A program made the position numbers and the translations under genes. A stretch of DNA of 64,000 nucleotides, taken from Muricea muricata (Eukaryota > Cnidaria > Anthozoa > Malacalcyonacea > Plexauridae). Under the pieces are notes generated by a model, which was given only the letters and a program-made list of their open reading frames with translations, was not told the origin of the DNA and searched no databases. Below are positions 12,012 to 24,245 of this stretch, piece after piece. Numbering within the stretch: the first letter of the stretch is position 1; the number at the start of each line of letters is the position of its first letter. The DNA lies in contig OY979729.1 in the NCBI GenBank assembly GCA_963855995.1, forward strand, positions 9,752,115 through 9,816,114. Reading direction: 5' to 3'.

Positions 12012-12440
12012 AGGTCCTGTCACAATGCAATTTTTCTTACAACTTGAAATGCAATTCTACTATTGGGAGATGTAAAATTGGCAAATGCAAGTTTCCATCA
12101 CAGTTTGCTGGGGTTTTTTAACGTACCAAACATTTGTCACAAATTTACTTAAGAGTAGATTTTCCCTGTAGCAAAAAAGATGGCAAATGTCGATTTTACC
12201 AGAGTGCATGGCAGTCTGAAATTGTTTAAAAAGGCAAATTAACGTCTTTTGAAGAACAGACAGAAGACAATAGGTTATTTTCACACTTGTGTTAAAATTT
12301 CAATCCAGTAGCTTTGTTTCTTGTCATCTTTTCCCACGTATTCTTTCTTGATACCTGCAATGCATTCTGGTAAAATCGACATGTCGCCATCTTTTTTGCT
12401 ATGGTGAATGCAAGGAAAAGTGCACCGTGTGACAGGGCCT
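12012..12440. mobile_element. Harbinger-like MITE A with MITE B nested in it (left arm)
   Basis: The ends AGGTCCTGTCACAATGCAAT and GCACCGTGTGACAGGGCCT are inverted and flanked by TAA (12009-12011, 12441-12443). The interior is interrupted from about 12165 to 12405 by MITE B. The 3-bp TWA duplication fits PIF/Harbinger derivatives. Full copies are at 53044-53288 and 61554-61758. The mirrored copy in the right arm is the target of two of the five insertions (the other targets lie just outside it). Confidence 0.75.
12165..12405. mobile_element. MITE B (~240 bp), nested copy in the left arm
   Basis: The ends (G)TAGCAAAAAAGATGGC and GATGGCGAC...TTTTTTGCTA are inverted, each followed inward by GTCGATTTTACCAGA and GCATGG or its complement. 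Other copies are at 17861-18090 and its mirror 32755-32984, about 46505-46745 (mirror of this one) and 58987-59212. Confidence 0.75.
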
Positions 12441-12476
12441 TAAGGGTAAGAGGTGGATAGAGAAGGAGACGGAGCA

Positions 12477-12525
12477 GTTACAAGTGCAAGAAAAATTGCA
12501 CCGTGTGACAGGGCCTTGAGGGTGG
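12477..12525. repeat. MITE A terminal fragment
   Basis: GCAAGAAAAATTGCACCGTG through GACAGGGCCTT is the 3' end of MITE A without its other half, 80 bp after the complete copy. Similar GGTGGATAG and GGAGACGGAGCAG words on both sides suggest a local duplication of 12440-12545. Confidence 0.6.
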
Positions 12526-12604
12526 GAGGTGGATAGGAGGAGACGGAGCAGGATGTGGGAGTCGTGCAAGGTCGGGAGGTTAAAAAAGAACAAGGAATGT
12601 TATG

Positions 12605-15600
12605 TTTTTAATGCCTTTTAGACTTTTCTTGAGGCAATTAAAATTCAAACTGTCAAATCCAAACACTGTACAGAATGGCCGACTTTACGTGGTCTTTAGT
12701 TTTTACACAACCACTTGCATTGTTATCTTTTGCAGTTTGTTTACCATTTCAGTTATCTATCTTCAATAGAATTCTTTGAAATTTGTTTGTAGATCGACAA
12801 AATGCTTAACCTCCTCTCAACAACTGGCAGATTATGAAAAATGAAATTGTTAAAGGTATTGGAATATTGCATGTACAATATTGAATATGGGACAATTTGG
12901 GACAGTATAATTTTGGACATGACGGTTTCATTCTCACCTAATTTGACGATTATTTTGTGGGTACACATACCGTGGAATCTCATGTGCTCCAGAAGCATTT
13001 TAATCTTAGAAAAAGTCAAATAATGATGAACTGTGTTTTAAAAGAAAGTTAGAATCTTATTTGGTTCAAATCAATTGAATTATGGCCCAAGAGTTCATGA
13101 AAACACATACAAAAGGCTTTCTTAAAAAACTGAAATATCAAATCTAGCAATTTTATATGTTATGCCTCTAAACAACACAATTCTGTTTCTAAAAATTGGT
13201 ACCCTACTAGACCTATATGCATGATTATACTAATTTGGACATATTTATTTTTACCCATTAAAATATAAATTTGTGTTTAATCATTCGTGTTTGTCATTAT
13301 TTGACTTTGTAATGTTGGTTAAACATAAGGAGATTGAGGTGACTTTGCCAGAAACAAAAACATCCATTATTATACTAAAATTTCAATATATATAGCAATT
13401 AAAACTAACCACAGGAAATATATTTCTACTTTTTAATTGAAATGTTTCTGTTATATGCACTATATCATATTTTTGATAAAAAATTACAACACCTATGTTA
13501 TTTCCTGGTTTACTATCTCAATCATCTTTTGTTTAAGCTGGCTTTGAGTGTTCATTTGAAAGTTTGGAAAGTTCATTTGAAAATCACAATAGTTCTCAAT
13601 GTTATATTGGACCCTTTAAAGTTAAAAAAATACTTTGTAATATTTTATACTACTGGTAATTTATCTTAGATACAGACTTTGTGATTTTGTACTAGAATGT
13701 TGACTTTCAAACTTTAAGATGAACTACTTATTAAGGACAAAATAAGCTAGCATATTGTCTTTTGTTTACAAAGTGGAACTTGTTTGGAATTGAGATGAAC
13801 TGATGCAGTTGTTCTTTAACTTTATCAATTAATTACATATCTTAAATGAAAAAGAAAACCACAACTTGCCAAATAAATTCTGTGGGCTCTTTTTATTAGC
13901 AAAGAAAAGATGTGGCGGATGTAAGAATTTAAGAGTAAAAAAGTTTCCTTGGACTAAAAAAATTGACAGTATGCCAGATTTTCTAGATAAACAAGCAGTA
14001 CAGATGTTGGCCAATAATAAGTATAAGTAACTACAATTTTTAATTTTAAAAGTTTTCTATTGATGCCTGGATACAGTAAATACTTTACCAGAGTTCTTCG
14101 TATTACATCGACTTGAAAAAGTTTTAAGTCACATGAAGCTTTTAGTTGATACTATGCAATTTCAAATTTTACAGACTTCTTAATTAACATGCCAAATTTA
14201 CCTTGTTGAACATAAGGTCTTTCCTGAGAAAAAGTAAAACTGTCTGGCATTATATGGAGTAGAATAATTTAAATTAGTTTGAGACTTTGATTTGATAACA
14301 ATTTTGATTTGTACTATTTACAATACAAGTGACCGGGTTGTATCGGATATAGAAACCCAAGCTGAAGGCGAGATATCTGACATACACAGATGCGAATGTT
14401 GTAAATGGCTTGTGAAACTCGTCAATTTTATACATCAGATCTATAGCAAAGTGATTTTGAAAATACCGATTCTGTAAGATGAGAAAATGATTTCTTTTGT
14501 GTTTCCTGTATGATTTATTACTTTATAAGTTTCTTAATTAAAATTACAACATATTGCCTACTGGAACTTTTTATATTGTTTGGTTGTGGTGAATTTGTAT
14601 TTTGGCAATTGAAATATTTCTGAATTTGTATGTGCATTTCCTTTGCTTCAGTTCAAGTTTACATTTCAAATATTCCACTTTGTAATACTTGCGTGGTAAT
14701 AATAATATAAGAAAACAGGTTTACATGGCTCTTGAATATAGTCTTTTCAACAAGTAAGTAAAGATGAATTTATACTTCAAAGAGATATGTTCCTAACCTG
14801 ACAATGGTACCTTCCAAAAAGACTAAATTTAAATTGATTCTTCGAATAAATTTTTTACTTTTCAATCCAAGATCAATCTAAGTTATGTATTTCTACTTTT
14901 ATTTTGGTCTCTTTAACACTGAAACTATCAATTGTATATAAAGCAACTTCACTATCGAGTGACTTCATTAGTTGCTGGGCAAAGCCAAAGCATTGATTTT
15001 TCGGCTGTTTTCAATGAAAAATAGAATTTTGCCCAAAGTTATCTCAAATAAATTATCACAATTTGAACAAAAAGCTTCTGTTCTTGTGCCCACCAGAAAA
15101 ATGAGATGTCTGAGACTTTCTTTGTATTTTTTTGCGAAAAATAGATCGCATGCACTGTTATGCAAAGAAAAGTGTAAGAGATTGGTTTCTGAAAAATGTC
15201 GTGCTACACACAATATTCTAAAAATGCTTGGTTTTTATTCTATGTATTTTTGAATTTTTTGTTAAAAAAAATAAAGGTAGCAATGTTTAGTGCATTTCAC
15301 ATTGTCAGGTTAGAAACGCAATAAGAAAAATGTGGCTCCGAACATTACAGCTTGGTCAATTTGGAATTTATAAAAAAATCGTTTCTTCGTTGTTTTTCGA
15401 CGTTTTGAAGGGTTGTTTCGAGTACAAAAAAGTATTTTTAGGAAGAATTATGTGCCCACGTTACATGTCTCAAAGCCATCAAAATTCGTTGGTAATTCGT
15501 GCATGTATTTTTTCTGACTTATAAAAGCACAATTGATTAAAAATAATATTTTTCTTTTGACAAAAATACCTTTCTTCTGTGAGGCTGGCTGTATTTGAAA
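12605..15600. other. Left arm, AT-rich, no recognised feature
   Basis: About 3 kb of AT-rich DNA, mirrored at 35245-38240. Open frames stay under 95 codons, overlap on both strands and carry no domain. No transposon ends were recognised. Confidence 0.5.
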
Positions 15601-15619
15601 AAGCGTTGGTCAACGCTCC

Positions 15620-15690
15620 GCCAAAACTCGTGGGTTTTCTCCGGGTACTCCGGTTCTTCCCACTGGGAGAGTTGACAGGGTAGTTACATA
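15620..15690. repeat. SINE-type tail fragment (left arm)
   Basis: CTCGTGGGTTTTCTCCGGGT and ACTCCGGTTC followed by GTTGACAGGGT resemble 22025-22075 in the tRNA-derived SINE. The tRNA-like head is missing. Mirror copy at 35155-35225. Confidence 0.5.
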
Positions 15691-16167
15691 TGGTTATAAA
15701 AATGTGACTAGCTTTTGAAAACCTTTCTACTTAGACTTGTTAAGCCTTCTCGTCATCTCTATCAGTTGCATGTTTTGAGCCACATGTTTTTCTTTGTAAT
15801 TGTGAAACAACTCGTTATATGCTGGGTAAACCTTTGCAAAACTCTCAAAATTTATCACTTCAAGTTGTTTCATTGTTATAATATATTTTGAAGTATAAAC
15901 ATTTACTTACGTTGAAAAGACCCAAGTTTTTTAGGACTTTGTTCATTCACTTGTGTTATTGTTCTCTCTGCCATGTTCTGTTTTCTTCTGTTGTTATTTT
16001 AATAAGTACAATGTGTGGTAGTTAATCTCTTTTTATTGTTATTCAAATTGTATGTAATCTTTACAAATTTTTTCAATAAATTGTTTACAAAATTTACTTG
16101 TGACCCCTTTTTAATTAAAAATTCAATTCCCATGGGAATTGAGAAATTGAATAAAAAAAATCCCCCT

Positions 16168-16282
16168 ACCCCGGCCAGCTCCCCAAGTGCCACTTCCACC
16201 TAAGTAGAAGTACTTATACATGTAGTACAAGTACTTCTACTTATTCACGGTGGAAGTAGCACTCGGAGAACTGGCCGGGGTA
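16168..16282. repeat. 115-bp hairpin (left arm)
   Basis: TACCCCGGCCAG opens it and CTGGCCGGGGTA closes it. The stem continues through TGCCACTTCCACC and GTAGAAGTACTT, with a few mismatches and a short loop near 16225. It is probably a small MITE. Mirror at 34563-34677. Confidence 0.65.
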
Positions 16283-17117
16283 GCCGGCAAAGAGAAGACC
16301 AACTTTGCAAGTGCTAATACAATTGCTAAGTTGATCTTCCCTAGAGAGCAGCCGCGCGTACCTAACAAATTAAAACAACAAACGTTAGTGACTTAAGTAC
16401 TTAGCATGCAAATTTGATTCCCAAAGCCAAAATGTCAAGTGCCCCCCGCTGATCCTACCAACTGCCTACCTGCCTCAGTTCTAAGCTGTCTTCCTCAGTT
16501 CTAAGCTCCTGCATTCCATTCGTTACCTTCACTTTCCTCACCATCGCACAGTCACTCACAGCTGATAAACTCGCATGCACCACCACCACCCCGACTGCCA
16601 CCCAATTTCGAAAATTAAAAGAGTTAAAATTTCGGTAAAGTATGCATTTTAAATGCAATTTATTTGGATATTTTAGATCAAACGTAAACAGAAAAAGCTC
16701 GTACATAAAAACAGGTGAGAATTCTATTTAAAATTTGCTTGCAAAATATAAAACTTAATTCGCATTTTTCTTAGTTAATAGTATAGATCAATTTAGTTGA
16801 TGTTGAAACCTACTCTTAACTGTTTTGTTAGAAGTGACGACAGATTTTGGTTTTTAAGCATACTTTCAAAAATTTTAATTCCTTTAATAAACCTAACCCC
16901 ATGCAACTTACACACGGCGCACACCCTCGCAGTCCATACATTTAGCTAATAAATTACGTTATAAACAAAAAAGCAAAATAAAAAGATAAATTACGTTATC
17001 TCTAGCTACTTAAACCCACTTAGACTGAGTTTTTGATTGAATTTTCAAACGTAAAACCTTAGCTGAATGGGCATGGGCTTTTCGTTGTGTTAACTGTTCC
17101 GGAGTAAATATAAACCT

Positions 17118-17359
17118 GGGGCCGGTTGTATCAAAGGCGTTTAGCTTAAACGGTGGATAAGTGAAATTTAAAAATCAGTTTTACACCTAGTACGGAACCG
17201 AAATTATGAGTTGAGATAGAATAAATATTTAGTTTTATATATAATTGTTCTTCTCAGGTCAAATAACTTCAGCTGGTTTGTTTATACAACATGGAAACGT
17301 GTTTCATATTTTTGACTTATCCACCGTTTAAGCTAAACGCCTTTGATACAACCGGCCCC
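17118..17359. mobile_element. MITE E, 242 bp (left arm)
   Basis: The ends GGGGCCGGTTGTATCAAAGG are inverted for about 45 bp (through GTTTAGCTTAAACGGTGGAT). It has a short AT-rich centre and no coding frame. Mirror at 33486-33727. The target duplication is unclear. Confidence 0.75.
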
Positions 17360-17860
17360 TGATACTTACCAAAGTCCAAGGCTGGGTCAAATAAGCATGA
17401 GAATTAGGCAAAAATAAAAAGCAATTGAAACTCAACAGATTCACTAAAGTTGTTTTTTTTTTGGCAACTTATATCCTTAAGTGTAGATGACATGCAATTT
17501 TTAATGCCGTAATTCTCACACTTATTTAACCGAAACGCCTTCATTTGCATGGTACCTCGCAGCTGCTCTCAAACCACCTTCGTAATTTGCTTTAGTGTAC
17601 ACAAACAATGACTTCATTGTTCCTGCTTACCAAAACAAATCTGAAAGCACCAAGATACTTATCATATTAATAATCAAAGAGGATTCGCATTATGCAGTAA
17701 TTACCATAAACAGACGCATCACCATTGAAACAAAGCATGCCGTATTCCCATGGGAATTTAAAATGCACAAAAAAATATAATGATCCTACTGATTTGCATG
17801 GATGTATGAACCAAATTAGCTAAGAAACAAAGAAATGATATATTCCCTTGGGAATTTAAT

Positions 17861-18090
17861 GTAGCAAAAAGATGGCGGGTGTTGATTTTACCAGAATGCC
17901 TTGCGGTCTGAAATCGTTTAAAAACTTGAGGTAAATTAACCTCGTTTGAGGAACAGACAGATAGGTTATTTTGTCACTTGTGTTAAAATTCCGTCCATTA
18001 GCTTATCTTAAATATCATTTCACTGGTATTCTTGATTGATACCCGCATTAAATTCTGATAAAATCGACATGCCACCATCTGTTTTGCTAC
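17861..18090. mobile_element. MITE B, second copy (left arm)
   Basis: GTAGCAAAAAGATGGCGG opens it and CCACCATCTGTTTTGCTAC closes it, with TGATTTTACCAGAATGCC just inside. It is diverged from the copy at 12165. Mirror at 32755-32984. Confidence 0.7.
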
Positions 18091-19031
18091 GGTGAATTGG
18101 AATACAAGTCACATTTTCTCGCTTTTTAACCAGAGAACACATTCTTTAAAGGTAGAACGACGGAATTGATCGTTTGCAATCGACGCCATCTTTGTTGACG
18201 TTTGAAACACATGGCAACCACAAAGTATCTATTCATTATATCTGATCCTATCGAGCCATACATCTTTAAAGTATCATTCATAATACGCTAAAACTAACGA
18301 TGAAATAGTAAATTGACACAAGTACTTCGCTGTAAACAGCTGAAGTAATCTGCAGAGTCAACCAAGATGGCGCCCAATCACACGAAATGACGTCATGTGC
18401 AAACCAAGAATAGTGACCAAATGCATCAACTATAATTTAGTGGCATTATTACGAAACTTATTTTTGTAAAACGTTCAATCCTACATGTTATTTTGTTTTG
18501 TTTTTAGAAATATCCAAATCCAAATGTTAGAGACGAAATTTCCAGGCGTTAAGGTATTGTTTCTTTAAAAAATATTGTCGACATTTACCATATTTTTACC
18601 TGTTTTTTGACTCGAAAATTGACTGCCAAACTCCTAGATATTCTATTTAATTATTTTGTTGAATGTATTTGATATCAATGTTATTTCAATCCAATTTTTT
18701 TCACTTAATTTGCTGTCTTTTCTTTTTCATTAACGAGAAATATCTATTAAATCCTCTTTGATCCCTCAATAATAAGTATCTTGTTTTCTACTAACTTGCA
18801 CATTACCACTACTTTCTATTACAATGTCGTGTCTTCTTATTCTTGTGGATTGTTGTTTTGTGGGTCTTGCCGTCCAGGATCGTTCATTCTTTTCTCTTCT
18901 TGTGCGTTTTTTTCACATCCCATCACCCTTTGCAATAGTAGAAAGAATTAAGTCATGAGATGATAGTTACGAATAATTTATAAACTATAACATGATAAGT
19001 TTCTTGTACGTTTGCATGGTGAATACAATAT
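18091..19031. other. Left arm, no recognised feature
   Basis: AT-rich DNA mirrored at 31814-32754. It contains an ATGACGTCAT-like word at 18387 and short pyrimidine-rich runs near 18715-18910. No gene or element end was recognised. Confidence 0.4.
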
Positions 19032-19115
19032 ACTTATTAAGCTTTGTGGAAACACCACGTAAATTTATTATTGCAATAATAAATTTACGTGGTGTTTCCA
19101 CAAAGCTTAATAAGT
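19032..19115. repeat. 84-bp perfect palindrome (left arm)
   Basis: ACTTATTAAGCTTTGTGGAA to its exact complement with no loop; the centre is TTATTGCAATAA. Such perfect zero-loop hairpins are usually unstable in genomes. Mirror at 31730-31813. Confidence 0.9.
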
Positions 19116-19141
19116 AAACTATAACATATTAAGCACTTATT

Positions 19142-19266
19142 GGATGAGGTTTTTGTGATATGCGAAATGATCAATGTCGAGGTAAGAGTTATCAGCCGAG
19201 CCGAAGGCGAGTCAGATAACTCTTACCAAGACATTGATAATTTTGCATATCACAAAAACCGAATCC
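19142..19266. repeat. 125-bp hairpin (left arm)
   Basis: GGATGAGGTTTTTGTGATAT pairs with ATATCACAAAAACCGAATCC, and the stem goes on through AAGAGTTATC to a GCCGAGCCGAAGGCGAG loop. Mirror at 31579-31703. Confidence 0.75.
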
Positions 19267-19497
19267 GATAATTGCTTTATTATACATTGTAAGTCTTTTT
19301 CCTCGAGCAATTGACGAATTTCGCCTTCGGAAGAGCTTAAAAAGCAAGATGCCATAACATGAAACAGAAAATATCGAAAAAATGTTGTTGCCATGCCAAC
19401 CATTGATGCCAACGAATACCGCATACTGTAATAATCTGCACCGTAGGCTCAACATGCAGATAACTCAGTTATCTGCTAGCAGATAACTGAGCCATAG

Positions 19498-19714
19498 AAT
19501 AAGAATACATAGAAGGGCCACTCGCGTCGGAGCCTTTGGAGTTTTTGAAGCCGCGCATGTCGCATTACGCACGTTATTAGCATTTTCTCAGCCAGTCAAT
19601 TGCATTTTCTGGCCAATAGGAATGCTGAACTGGCTGGTGGCAGCCAGTAAACTGCATAAACATAGTGTGACATGTTGCAACCACTGCTGAGTGGCCCTTC
19701 TATGTATTCTTATT
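19498..19714. mobile_element. MITE D, ~217 bp (left arm)
   Basis: The termini AATAAGAATACATAGAAGGG are inverted through CCACTC. The core AGCCAGTCAATTGCATTTTC with AATGCTGAACTGGCTG recurs at 53507-53668 under different termini. A further stem, AGATAACTGAG on both sides of 19485, abuts the left end. Mirror at 31131-31347. Confidence 0.75.
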
Positions 19715-19810
19715 GTATGACTGAGTTATCTGCAGATTGTGTGATAGTCGCATTTATCTGCATACAACTGACCAATCACAACGCATAAAACAACTGCAAT
19801 GTATAGTAAT

Positions 19811-20178
19811 TAACACTTATTGACTGAGACCGAGGGAAACAGTATGTTTTGTGGACCAGAGACTGTCGATGTCGAGGGTCCACAAAACATACTGCTTTCC
19901 CGAGGTCTCAGTCAATAAGTATTTTATTTTATACTGAGTGCCAAAAGAGAAGAAAAGTACCACAAATCAATCAAACATGTGTAAAAAGGATTACCTTTTA
20001 CCTGACATGGCTACGTGAGGCTTTGTGGATTTGTTGTCTACCGGTGAATAAAAGTAATGTCCACCGCTTAGCTACGTTGCCAGGGAGACAATAGAATTTC
20101 TCCACTATCACGTGATACGTTCTTAACCAATAAGAAACAGGAATAAATGAACTTTGACACTCAGTATATTATAAAATA
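19811..20178. mobile_element. MITE C, ~370 bp (left arm)
   Basis: The 5' part is a hairpin (TTATTGACTGAGACC with GTATGTTTTGTGGACC and their complements). The 3' part carries inverted TACTGAGTG(C/T)CAAA and TTTGACACTCAGTATA. A close copy lies at 55101-55476 in intron 1 of the phosphatase gene. Mirror at 30667-31034. Confidence 0.75.
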
Positions 20179-21923
20179 GTATTAATTAGGCCGGCCAAAT
20201 TATTGTGTAAGCTGTTAATATGAAATTTTTTTATTAAAATCTCGAGAATCATTAATAAATCGTGAGCAAAACACAAAAGAAAATCATAGCCGTGAAGGAG
20301 TCTTTATTTCTCACACGCACACAACTTGCAGCTACCCTAATTTATGAATTTAGATTAAAATATCTCGAGAATTAAACAACACGTAAAGAATGTGTAAATT
20401 CTTAAAGCTCTTTCGAACAATAAAAATTAATATCTCGCACTAATCTCTCTCAAAAGCTCTCTCAAATTTATTGCCGATATCTCTTTGAGAATTACTGTGC
20501 ACGTGAAATGTAACTTATATCAAAACTAGCTTACTTCAAGCTGTTTGGGAATCAAGATTTTACGTGTCAACGAGATCAAATATGAATCTAAGATGGCAGA
20601 CAGCGCATTAAATTTCTATCTTTACGACCAACTCCCCAACGAAAGGCTTTAATTCGCTCGAAAGTCGAATTTTGTTTTTTTTTTATTGTTTCAGGTAGTG
20701 AAAGATCCTGTGTGCTTTTTACAGTACTACCGACACTAGCAACGTTAGTGCGAGATGTTAATTTTTATTGAAACAAAAGCTGAACTGCTAAAAAAATGGA
20801 AACGACAAGATAAAATAAAAAAACTTACTTTCACTCTATCTTTGGATCTTCTTGGCTTCGGTTGTTCTCGTTTCATCATGCTGTTTATGGTTTCATCTGG
20901 TTGGCGCACTCTCTTCATGGAGCATCAAGGCGGTCCAGTAGGTAACTAGCTCACTCGTGTCCAGTCAACCAACATAAAATAAGGAGAAAATTAATGTTAC
21001 AAAATATTTTAGAATATAGGACACTAAGCTTTAATTGAATTGACTTTAACAAACCGTACATTGTGATAGTATTTGCATCTTAACATCTGATGGAGACGGC
21101 TTGTGATTTACTTCTTATGTCGATATGAATTCTTTCCCATCTTGTTGCATCATTAGTTGATGGTTGTTGTATTCACTTTTTACTTGGCATTCTTTGAAAA
21201 AAAAATTACGATGTTCAGAAAACTGTTTACAAGATAAGCAAAGAAAACTACGTTCACAAGCATTAGAGAGGACTAAGTAATTATAATAGGCGTGACAGGT
21301 CACAGAGGTTAGTCGACGAAGAAACTCATGGACAAATTCCCGGCATGATGATACCCCGATAGCAAGAAATACAGCAAGTGTAGAACGTGTACGTGTGAGC
21401 TTAAACTGTATGTATGCAACTCCAAGAAAAGCGCAACACAAAATGGCGGAATTTAAAGACATTTCTGGTGTCATTTCCAGTTCCCTAACTTTCGCGGACA
21501 AATATATTTATATATTTTTCTCAAATTTTTTTGAAGTAAATCTAGATGGATTTTGTGAATAAACAAATTAAAAAAAGTATTGCCCACGTTAGGAAACTAG
21601 AACGGGCGCCCAAGAATGCCCACAATTTCTCCAATCTGGATTATATTTATTGATTGCGCAAATGACTGATAAAAAATAAGAGAGTAATAAAATACCAAAT
21701 GATTTCCTCTTCAAGATAGTGTCATACATGCGCGCGGCATTTCGGGATATTTGGGAAAACTCGTGTTGAAGTTGAACCTAAGGCAACATGCCAAGTACAT
21801 GGATGACGCTATCCTGCTCAGGAAACTATTTAGTAATTGTCTTACAAAATGATGACAGTGAAACACAAGTCAACGCCACGGCATTTAAATTTCTCGTGTA
21901 GGATTGTTTGATCCTGCACAGTA
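20179..21923. other. Left arm, no recognised gene
   Basis: Mirrored at 28922-30666. An open frame of 128 codons on the minus strand (21115-21501) is identical in the mirror. Its first ATG is about 10 codons in, it is Cys- and Ser-rich with no domain, and mutual arm identity is no evidence of coding. Confidence 0.4.
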
Positions 21924-22160
21924 ATAGCCAAGTGGCGCAATCGTCAGAGCAAACGCCTATCACATGTGAGGTCGTGGGTTCAATCCTTACTTCAGACTCG
22001 TGACACCCATGTGAGGAGTTAGTCAGTCGTGGGTTTATTCCGGGTACTCCGGTTTGCGAATGTTGACTGGATGGTTAAAATTGTAAAATATCAGTAATCA
22101 CCGGAACACGGGTACTTAACTAAACTGCTGACGATGAGGCGGAACTCATAATGAATTAAT
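21924..22160 (+). mobile_element. tRNA-derived SINE (left arm)
   Basis: The head at 21924-22005 has an A-box-like TGGCGCAATCGTCAGAGC and a B-box-like GTGGGTTCAATCC. The tail includes GTGGGTTTATTCCGGGTACT and CCGG, a core seen again at 15620. It does not fold as an intact tRNA. Mirror at 28685-28921. Confidence 0.7.
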
Positions 22161-22261
22161 GAAAATGTGTTTCACTGTAGTTATCATATAATGTAATTGC
22201 CAAGCTGAATGAATAATTCTCCAGTAACTACGTCATATGAATAACTTACAATTATGAGAGT

Positions 22262-22545
22262 AGTGGGGGGGGGGGGCAGCATAAAGATTGAAGTAGTGTC
22301 AAGGAAGGGGTACTACCCTGACGGGTACTAGGCGAAGAAGTAGAGTAAACAGGAGGAAGAAGATTAAATTGGAGTAAATAAGGGGGATTGGGGTAAAGAA
22401 GGGGAGAAGCAGGATAAAGAAACCAGTGGAAGGGGGTGCTATCCTGGAAGGAGTACCCGGGAAAGAAGAGGGTGAACATGAGGAAAAGTAGATTGGAGAA
22501 AAGAAAGGGGAAATTAAACGGATCAGGAAATTCAGACTTGCAATT
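22262..22545. repeat. Purine-rich tract with a G12 run (left arm)
   Basis: About 280 bp strongly biased to A and G on the plus strand (GGAGGAAGAAG, GGGGAGAAGCAGG and the like), starting with a 12-G run. Mirrored as a pyrimidine tract at 28300-28583. Confidence 0.6.
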
Positions 22546-24097
22546 CAAATGAAAGGCAGCTCATTGGTCATGTAAACACTCGTTGAATCATGGTTCTCGC
22601 TTGCCTTTAGCTTGGAATCATCTTTGAATTTGAACTGAAAGTCTGAATTTGCATGTTTCTTGTATAGAGTGCAGTGTATCAGAACAGAAGAGGTTTTGAA
22701 GAAAAAGAAAGAAAGAATAAAAGTAAGTTAAAATTTGTAAAGAATAATGAAGAAACTATTGGTACAGCACTTGATACATGATGATAATCATCATTATAAA
22801 CTCTCTATTAATCCGGGGGGGGGGTATAATAGAGAATTTGCAATGATAGTAAGTATATTGTAATATTTGGGTTTTTACCACTAAATCCTCTTGAAAGTTC
22901 TTTTTGGCTGTGGCTTCTCTCATCACAGTTGTCTGTGCTTGTCTTGCAAAATCTCTGGAATATCTATAACGTGAAGGTCAATATTTAAGATTAGAAAAAT
23001 AGAAACCGTAAAATAGAAAGAAATTTAAATCGTGGCGAATACTTTTTACGGTCTTGCTGGCATGACAAAAAGAGAGTATAGATTTATAAGATCATGTTGA
23101 TTTATCCTTTATCTGAACTATATTTAACTTAGATTTTAAAATAGATTTCACCCTGGTAAGCAGACCGAATGGGTTTTCAAACAAGATAACATTTAATGAC
23201 TAAAACGTGCACAGAATAGTTAGAGAATGCTTACATGTCGAATAAAAATCCAATACTTTTAATGTCCAACTACACAATAGCGATTTTCGTTGCATTTCTA
23301 GACTGGAGAAGAAGACGACGCCATTTTGATTTTGATTTCTCCCGACAACGGCAGATTTGTCTTCGCAATTTTTTTCCATTTCTTCGTCGTTTTAGCTCCA
23401 ATTTGCTCGTTGTGTTTCTTTCGTACCTTCCTCGCCATTTCCGTACAACCAATGGACATTTATACTCAAGATTAAGACTGTATTGAGACTTTCAAAATGT
23501 TCGTCAGGAGACATAAAAATCGAAGCTTCTTCTTCGGGTTGCAGAAGCAAATGACGTCAGACGACCTTTGTCCGCCAGCAAATACCCGTATGTATAACAT
23601 TCAATGATCTTTTTAGGAAGCTGAAAATCAGTTTTTATTGCGCGAACGAAATGTTTTTGCCATTATTTCTTACTCAGGTCTTTGTTCTGCTACTTTACTT
23701 CCAGTTTAGTTAGGTAACTTGCCAAAAGAAACGCCTGTAAGGGACAATTTTGCATTTTTTTTTATTTCGATGCTGATGAAGAAGAGAAGACTCGTTAGAG
23801 CTTTCGTTGGCAAATATCTTTCCCTCGGTGGCCGAGAGGTAAAGACAACTGTCTTGACTTCGATTTTGGGTGGATCGAGGACCGGTCCAGTTCAACTGAG
23901 TTTGGTAAGAATTTAATTCTGATCGGTGCTCGATCCACCCAAAACTGAATTCAAAGCTGGGCGTGGAGTGCAGGAAAACACTAGGCAGTACCGCGAGGCC
24001 AAGGAGGCAAACGTTATTTTCCTAGTGTTGTTAACTAATATTTAAGCAAATTTCATTAACTTGACTGTTGGGGACAGACCTGTAGGGTTGGTGCATT
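22546..24097. other. Left arm, no recognised gene
   Basis: Mirrored at 26748-28299. It holds a G9 run near 22816 and a short inverted pair GGGTGGATCGAG / CTCGATCCACCC at 23868-23940. Nothing coding was supported. Confidence 0.4.
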
Positions 24098-24245
24098 GAA
24101 GACTTCTCGTCGTTATTTCCCTTCGTTCAAGAAGACAAGTTGTCTTCATCGAGAAATAACGACGAAAAGACTTCAAGACACCACTAAACCACTACACTTT
24201 AAAGCTACAGTGTAGTGGTTTAGCTAGCTAAACCACTACACTGTG
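24098..24245. repeat. Double hairpin (left arm)
   Basis: The first stem pairs GAAGACTTCTCGTCGTTATT with its near complement ending at 24174. The second pairs AAACCACTACACT with AGTGTAGTGGTTT, repeated across GCTAGC. Mirror at 26600-26747. Confidence 0.75.

Noticed and set aside
21115..21501. 128-codon open frame in the left arm, identical in the right arm (29344-29730)
   Set aside because: Identity follows from the palindrome, not from coding constraint. The frame opens without ATG, has no domain, and lies in repeat-rich DNA.
21924..22005. Functional tRNA gene
   Set aside because: A- and B-box-like words are present, but the cloverleaf does not close and a SINE tail follows. Called a tRNA-derived SINE.
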